From Phenylobacterium sp. (GTDB lineage: Bacteria; Pseudomonadota; Alphaproteobacteria; Caulobacterales; Caulobacteraceae), in assembly GCF_004299445.1 (NCBI RefSeq), contig NZ_SCTC01000080.1, forward strand, positions 98,710 to 162,709: a stretch of 64,000 nt of DNA, written 5' to 3'. This document shows positions 58,844 to 64,000 of this stretch, in pieces; the first letter of the stretch is position 1; every line of letters starts with the position of its first letter. A model generated the notes under the pieces. It saw nothing but the letters and a program-made list of their open reading frames with translations. It made no database searches and was not told where the DNA came from. The position numbers and the translations under genes were made by a program.

Positions 58844-59557
58844 TCAGTGCGCCGGAACCGGCGTCTTCGGCTGGATGTCCAGGAAATCGGGGACGGCGGC
58901 GTTATACTGCGCCGTCCAGCCGAGGTCGTCGATCACGTCGCGGCCGCCCTGCCACATCATGTGCAGCGCGACGTACAGCACGATCAGAAGGCCGATGTAG
59001 CCGATCCAGCGGTACTTGTGCAGCAGGCGGGCGATCCCGTGCGCCGCGACGCCCATCAGCCCGATCGACAGCAGCAGACCGAAGATCAGGATCGTCGGGT
59101 GCTCGCGCGCCGCGCCGGCCACGGCCAGCACGTTGTCGAGCGACATCGAAACGTCGGCGACCAGGATCTGGATCAGCGCGTCCCTGAAGGACTTGGGCTT
59201 GACCTTGGGTTCGGTCGTGGGGTCGTCGTCCATGGCCGCTTCGGCGGCCACTTCCTCGGCCGAGGCCTGGTCGCGCAGCTCGCGCCACATCTTCCAGCAG
59301 ACCCAGAGCAGCAGCACGCCGCCCGCGAACAGCAGGCCGATGATGCCGAGTAGCTGGGTGGTGACCAGCGCGAAGCCGATGCGGGTGATCACCGCGGCCA
59401 CGAGGCCCCAGAAGATCGCCTTGCGCCGCAGCGCGGGCGGCAGGCCGCCAGCCGCCAAGCCCACGGCGACGGCGTTGTCGCCGGCGAGGACCAGGTCGAT
59501 CATCAGGACTTGGAAAAGGGCCGAGAGGGCGCCGGGGCTTAGCAGCTCTTCAATCAT
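58844..59557 (-). CDS. TerC/YjbE family integral membrane protein
   Basis: A 237-residue TerC-family protein with about seven helices. The N-terminal helix contains LVLAGDNAVAVGLA, and a second conserved helix contains DVSMSLDNVLAVAGAA; these two Asp-Asn motifs are likely metal sites. Such proteins take part in tellurium resistance or Mn2+ export to metallated exoenzymes, and in most genomes the role is not tested. An acidic cytoplasmic loop (SAEEVAAEAAMDDD) separates the halves. No ter genes are adjacent. Confidence 0.9.
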   Translation of the reverse strand: MIEELLSPGALSALFQVLMIDLVLAGDNAVAVGLAAGGLPPALRRKAIFWGLVAAVITRIGFALVTTQLLGIIGLLFAGGVLLLWVCWKMWRELRDQASAEEVAAEAAMDDDPTTEPKVKPKSFRDALIQILVADVSMSLDNVLAVAGAAREHPTILIFGLLLSIGLMGVAAHGIARLLHKYRWIGYIGLLIVLYVALHMMWQGGRDVIDDLGWTAQYNAAVPDFLDIQPKTPVPAH

Positions 59558-59658
59558 CCGGTTCTCAATGCGTCAGGCGGCGGCCGGCTGCAACGCCGAA
59601 CCGCCGCCCAACGGGTCTAGACCGCCTGAGATCTGGGGGGGCGGTCCCGGACCGCCGG

Positions 59659-60378
59659 TCAGGCCGTGCGCAAGACCGGCCGCCGGCGCCGCACGATCGC
59701 GCCGGAAAGCCCAAAGCCCAGGATCAGCATCGCCCACGTCGAGGGCTCGGGAACCGCGCCGCCACAGACGCGGTTCGCGCAGACTTCGCCGGTCTTGCCG
59801 AGCTGGAAGTCGGTGGCGCCGAAGATCTGGTCGACCGGCGTGGGTTCGAAGTTCGAACCGAAGTCCGTCCGGTTCATCGTGAAGCCCAGGAAGTACTCGC
59901 CGTCAGGGACGATGAAACCGTAGAAGCTCAACGCCTCGGGCGCGCCTTGCGGATAGAGGCCGTAGCCGTATGAGGTGACGTTGGTGAACAGCTCGACGAA
60001 CACCTGGTCGCCGTAGCCCGCGAGGTTCGCGAGCCTGAAGCTCAGCATGTTGTAGCCGGTCTTGAAGATCTGACCGCCCAGGATCTCGGACGGGTCGTTG
60101 TTGGCGATCAGGTTGCGGACCGGATTGTAGGACGTGTCGGTTCCGACCACGACGAGCGGGTCGCCGTGCAGGGTCAGGTCGCCAAACGCTTCGCTGGTGT
60201 TCAGGATGGAGACGTTCGAGCTGTAGCCGTCAAAGTTGGTGGTCTGGCTGATGGTTCCCTGAGCCTCGAACTGGCCCTGGTCATGGTAGAGGTCGGGAAA
60301 GGCCGCGTGGGCGCGGGTGGCGCCGGCGAGGGCCATCACCGCCATCATCCCGGCGGCGAGCTTCAGTTCGATACGCAT
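59659..60378 (-). CDS. PEPxxWA-CTERM sorting-signal surface protein
   Basis: A 239-residue exported protein. It has a signal peptide (about residues 1-25, MRIELKLAAGMMAVMALAG), a beta-rich ectodomain rich in Asn, Thr and Tyr, and a C-terminal sorting signal: VPEPSTWAMLILGFG, a hydrophobic helix, then RRRR. This tripartite tail marks substrates for exosortase-type processing. ATG 60378 begins the signal; an upstream start gives an unlikely extension. No exosortase gene is in the window. The ectodomain has no known fold I can name. Confidence 0.87.
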   Translation of the reverse strand: MRIELKLAAGMMAVMALAGATRAHAAFPDLYHDQGQFEAQGTISQTTNFDGYSSNVSILNTSEAFGDLTLHGDPLVVVGTDTSYNPVRNLIANNDPSEILGGQIFKTGYNMLSFRLANLAGYGDQVFVELFTNVTSYGYGLYPQGAPEALSFYGFIVPDGEYFLGFTMNRTDFGSNFEPTPVDQIFGATDFQLGKTGEVCANRVCGGAVPEPSTWAMLILGFGLSGAIVRRRRPVLRTA

Positions 60379-60522
60379 GGTTTGCACCCCATCTCGCTTG
60401 GGCGGCCTGTCCGCCGCCGTTGGAGGGGCTAGATGCGGCGTTCGCTCGCGCAACGGTAGGCGCGCCAGCCTTCGATTCGTTGCGAGTTGTTGCGTCTTCG
60501 CCTGCCGCGGGAATTTGGGGCG

Positions 60523-61401
60523 CTAGCGATGCGGACCACGCGACAGGGATGTGGCGAAGGGCATGTGCAGGATCGCCATGCCGCCCGCCGCCAGGGCGGT
60601 CGGACCCACGTCGGGCATGAGCCGGGCGGCGACCTCGGGCGGGATCGAGCCTTCGGGGGCCAGCGGGTCGGCCTGCGCGGCCGCCTCGAACGCCGCATCG
60701 TCGGCGGCGGGGTCGCCGCTGAGGAAGCCGACCCGCTCCATCAGGCAGCCCATGGCGGCCGGCGAGCCGCCGCCCACGCGCTGCAGGCCCATGGAGATCC
60801 CGTCCAGCACCTCGGCCCGGTGCCGCAGGACGGCGTTGAAGATCGAGAACGTGAACATGCCCGTGCGCGGCTCGGACAGCACCGAGAACAGCTGGGTCTG
60901 GGTCATGAATGTCCAGCCCTCGAAGCGCATGTCTTCGACGGCGATACGGGTCGTGAGGAAGCCGTTCCCGGCCTTGCGGATCAGGCAGGCGTCGTGGACG
61001 AACCGGCCCGGCTGGCCCATGGCCGGCCGGGTGGTGCGCCAGTGACCCTCGTAGGCGTCCCCGCGCAGGTCGGTGAGGGTCTTGGTCTCGCGCAGCACCG
61101 ACTCGGGCAGCCAGGCCGCGAGCGGGCCCCACGCATTGTTCGCGCCCTCGGAGGCGACACCCAGCTTGGCCGAGAGCGTCTCGAGGTCGCTCTCCCAGTC
61201 GAGCAGGCTGAAGCCGGGCCGGTGGCCCGCGACCAGGGCTGTGAGGTTGGCGAGGTTCTGCCCGGTCGGCGCCTGGCGACCCGAGAGCCAGCGGCTGACC
61301 ACCGACTTGTCCACGGCCAGCTCGGAGGCGAGCCGGCCGCGGCTGATGGACAGCGCCTTCAGCGCAAGTAGCAGCCGCGACGGAAAATCATCCCCAGACA
61401 A
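60523..61401 (-). CDS. HTH-type regulator with uncharacterised ligand-binding domain
   Basis: A 292-residue protein with an N-terminal Cro/C1-like helix-turn-helix (ISRGRLASELAVDKSVVSRWLSGRQAPTGQNL, about residues 18-50). About 200 residues follow that could form a sensor domain, including FEGWTFMTQTQLFSVLSEPRTG, a pattern recurring in Caulobacterales paralogues as I recall. Its neighbour across 145 bases is the PEPxxWA gene on the same strand, so it may regulate that gene, but no operator is evident. Otherwise cytoplasmic. Confidence 0.7.
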   Translation of the reverse strand: MSGDDFPSRLLLALKALSISRGRLASELAVDKSVVSRWLSGRQAPTGQNLANLTALVAGHRPGFSLLDWESDLETLSAKLGVASEGANNAWGPLAAWLPESVLRETKTLTDLRGDAYEGHWRTTRPAMGQPGRFVHDACLIRKAGNGFLTTRIAVEDMRFEGWTFMTQTQLFSVLSEPRTGMFTFSIFNAVLRHRAEVLDGISMGLQRVGGGSPAAMGCLMERVGFLSGDPAADDAAFEAAAQADPLAPEGSIPPEVAARLMPDVGPTALAAGGMAILHMPFATSLSRGPHR

Positions 61402-61467
61402 CGCACGTCTCCCCGACGACGGCGGATTGGTCGCAGGTTCGGCTACGATTGTCAGCGCCCTGTTGTG

Positions 61468-62310
61468 TCAGCGCGGACGCGACGCCTCGTAGAGCGCGAT
61501 CGCCGCCGCGGCCGAGACGTTCAGGCTCTCGAAGCCGCCGGGCATCGGGATCTTCGCCAACTCGTCGCAGTGCTCGGCCACGAGGCGGCGCAGGCCTTCG
61601 CCTTCCGACCCCATGACGAGGACGGTCGGCTCGCCGTTCAGCGCCTGGGCGAGGCCAAGGTCGGCCTCGCCGGCCAGGCCCACGGTGCGCCAGCCCAGCT
61701 TCGACAGGTCGTCCAGCGCGCGAGACAGGTTCACCACCCGCGCCACCGGCACGCGCTCGACGGCGCCGGCCGCGGCCTTGGCCAGCGCGCCTGTCAGCTT
61801 CGGCGCGTGGCGGTCCTGCAGCACCATGCCGGCGACGCCGAACGCCGCGGCCGAGCGCAGGATCGCCCCCACGTTCTGCGGATCGGTCACCTGGTCCAGC
61901 ACCAGCACGACCGCGCCGGGACGCGCCTCGAAGGCCTCCAGGTCAACGTCCTCCAGCGGGGCCGGGCGCAGGGCGACGCCCTGGTGGACCGCGCCCTGGG
62001 GCAGCAGCAGGCCGATCTGGTGGGCGTCGGCGACCTCGAAATTCATCTTGCGGCCGAACTTCGCTTCGACCTGCCTGGCCTTGTCGGGCGTCACCACCAG
62101 GCGCTGAGGCTTGTCGCGCTTGGGATTCGCCAGGGCCGCCTCGACGGCATGCCAGCCCCAGATCCAATCATCGCCCGGCGGGCCCGCGCGGCGGTCCTGG
62201 CGGGGCCGCGAATGCGGCTTGTCGTGCGGATTTCCTTGAGGTTTCGCCCCGGACTTGGGTCGGAAACTCGCGCCCTTTCGGGCGTCGTTGCGTTCGCGAG
62301 GCGAGGCCAC
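61468..62310 (-). CDS. rlmB: SpoU-family 23S rRNA methyltransferase (RlmB type)
   Basis: A 280-residue TrmH/SpoU-class SAM methyltransferase that 2'-O-methylates G2251-type positions in 23S rRNA. The N-terminal 60 residues are basic and low in complexity. The L30e-like substrate domain starts at IWGWHAVEAAL, then the SPOUT motifs LDQVTDPQNVGAILRSAAAFG, LVMGSEGEGLRRL and IPMPGGFESLNVSAAAAIALYE follow. GTG at 62310 is my start, being 11 bases after GGAG; an alternative in-frame TTG at 62397 would add 29 residues of poor character. Start uncertain; function strongly supported. Confidence 0.88.
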   Translation of the reverse strand: MASPRERNDARKGASFRPKSGAKPQGNPHDKPHSRPRQDRRAGPPGDDWIWGWHAVEAALANPKRDKPQRLVVTPDKARQVEAKFGRKMNFEVADAHQIGLLLPQGAVHQGVALRPAPLEDVDLEAFEARPGAVVLVLDQVTDPQNVGAILRSAAAFGVAGMVLQDRHAPKLTGALAKAAAGAVERVPVARVVNLSRALDDLSKLGWRTVGLAGEADLGLAQALNGEPTVLVMGSEGEGLRRLVAEHCDELAKIPMPGGFESLNVSAAAAIALYEASRPR

Positions 62311-62534
62311 TATAAGACGCGCTCCGATTTGGGGCCCCCTCAGTGGGCAGCCGCTTTTAGGACGAGAGTTGCGGGCATTACGCCCCTCGCGTCCCAAGGC
62401 GGAAGCCTTTTCTCAGAAGGCCCCGCCGGAGCGTGACAGCCGAAGTGGTGGATACCGGTTCGGCGGCCGTCATGCTCCTAAGTTGGACCTTGCGCTTTTG
62501 CCGAAGGCAGAAGCGTGGGGGCTCCGAGCGCGCT

Positions 62535-62621
62535 GGGGGAATGTCCCGAGTGGCAAAGGGGGGGGACTGTAAATCCCCTGCTGTAATGGCTTCGTAGGTT
62601 CGAGTCCTACTTCCCCCACCA
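62535..62621 (+). tRNA. tRNA-Tyr (anticodon GTA)
   Basis: Acceptor GGGGGAA pairs with TTCCCCC, anticodon loop CTGTAAA gives GTA, and the long variable arm (around TGCTGTAATGGC) marks a class II tRNA. CCA is encoded. 87 bases. With tRNA-Gly and tuf it forms the conserved tyr-gly-tuf arrangement also found at the E. coli tufB locus. Confidence 0.95.
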
Positions 62622-62670
62622 CGCGCTTGAAGTTCACTGAGGAGTTGCGGCGGCCCCCGCTCTAGCTTTG

Positions 62671-62744
62671 GCGGGTATAGCACAATGGTAGTGCAGCAGC
62701 CTTCCAAGCTGAGGATGCGGGTTCGATTCCCGCTACCCGCTCCA
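62671..62744 (+). tRNA. tRNA-Gly (anticodon TCC)
   Basis: Acceptor GCGGGTA pairs with TACCCGC, anticodon loop CTTCCAA gives TCC (reads GGA), T-arm with TTCGATT, discriminator T and encoded CCA. 74 bases. It lies 43 bases upstream of the tuf start, so the tRNA pair and tuf may share a transcript. Confidence 0.95.
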
Positions 62745-62787
62745 GCTCCTTGAAGCGCAAGTCTTAGAGAACGCCGGCAGGACCCAG

Positions 62788-63978
<1,191 letters not shown>

Positions 63979-64000
63979 GCGCACCCGCGCTCACAACACG

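Noticed and set aside
59640..59656. Hairpin GGCGGTCC/GGACCGCC after the PEPxxWA gene as an intrinsic terminator
   Set aside because: On the minus strand it is followed by a C-rich run, not by T residues, so termination is not supported.

Overview
The window is a high-GC stretch of alphaproteobacterial chromosome. Gene content points to Caulobacterales, with Phenylobacterium or Caulobacter as the likeliest genera: two DUF2336 proteins, a TonB-dependent receptor, a PEPxxWA-type sorting signal, a CtrA-like site upstream of a lytic transglycosylase, alphaproteobacterial intergenic palindromes, and a tyr-gly tRNA pair just upstream of tuf. The genus is inferred, not proven. I see no rRNA, CRISPR array, prophage or transposase gene.

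Layout. 0-9.4 kb: housekeeping and metabolic genes (CinA-type amidase, flavoprotein oxidase, acyl-CoA dehydrogenase, TonB, lytic transglycosylase, class III CoA transferase), then a degenerate membrane kinase/receiver protein, a DUF2336 protein and a NUDIX hydrolase. 9.4-12.2 kb: small hypothetical genes, a DUF559 nuclease-like gene set among palindromic repeats, and an Hpt protein. 12.2-18.8 kb: NAD kinase, a second DUF2336 protein, glycerol kinase and a two-domain M16 peptidase. 18.8-21.1 kb: a gene-poor, partly AT-rich stretch with a small inverted-repeat element, then GFA and FAD-oxidoreductase genes. 21.4-24.4 kb: divergent selD and mnmH/selU (selenium for tRNA) and a class II aldolase. 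24.5-29 kb: an RND efflux pair. 29.2-31.6 kb: cytochrome c, YaiI-family protein, Tat-exported flavoenzyme, tRNA-Thr.

31.8-46.6 kb is a complete nitrate-assimilation island: mobA-like, nasT, nasS, an RNA leader with two ANTAR-type hexaloops and an overlapping intrinsic terminator, an outer-membrane porin, an ABC nitrate importer (nrtA, nrtB, nrtD), a terminator, an MFS nitrate transporter, nirB, nirD, nasA and a SUMT (cobA). The inferred logic is that NasS senses nitrate or nitrite in the cytoplasm and releases NasT. NasT binds the leader and prevents termination, so porin and importer are made. NasA and NirBD reduce nitrate to ammonium, using molybdenum-guanine dinucleotide (MobA) and siroheme (SUMT). 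This region is the best-supported integrated system in the window.

46.9-50.8 kb is a putrescine/spermidine ABC transporter operon (potFGHI). 50.9-56.8 kb holds a small membrane protein, a periplasmic protein, and a locus where a TonB-dependent receptor and a secreted phosphatase-superfamily enzyme diverge from a DeoR-type regulator across a palindrome-rich operator region. 56.9-64 kb: metG, a TerC-family protein, a PEPxxWA surface protein, an HTH regulator, an RlmB-type rRNA methyltransferase, tRNA-Tyr, tRNA-Gly and tuf.

The less-described signals I would look at first are the palindromic repeat family around the DUF559 gene, the kinase/receiver protein that lacks its phosphotransfer residues, a repeat element whose end supplies a stop codon, the inverted-repeat element at 18.8 kb, and the receptor/phosphatase/DeoR locus.
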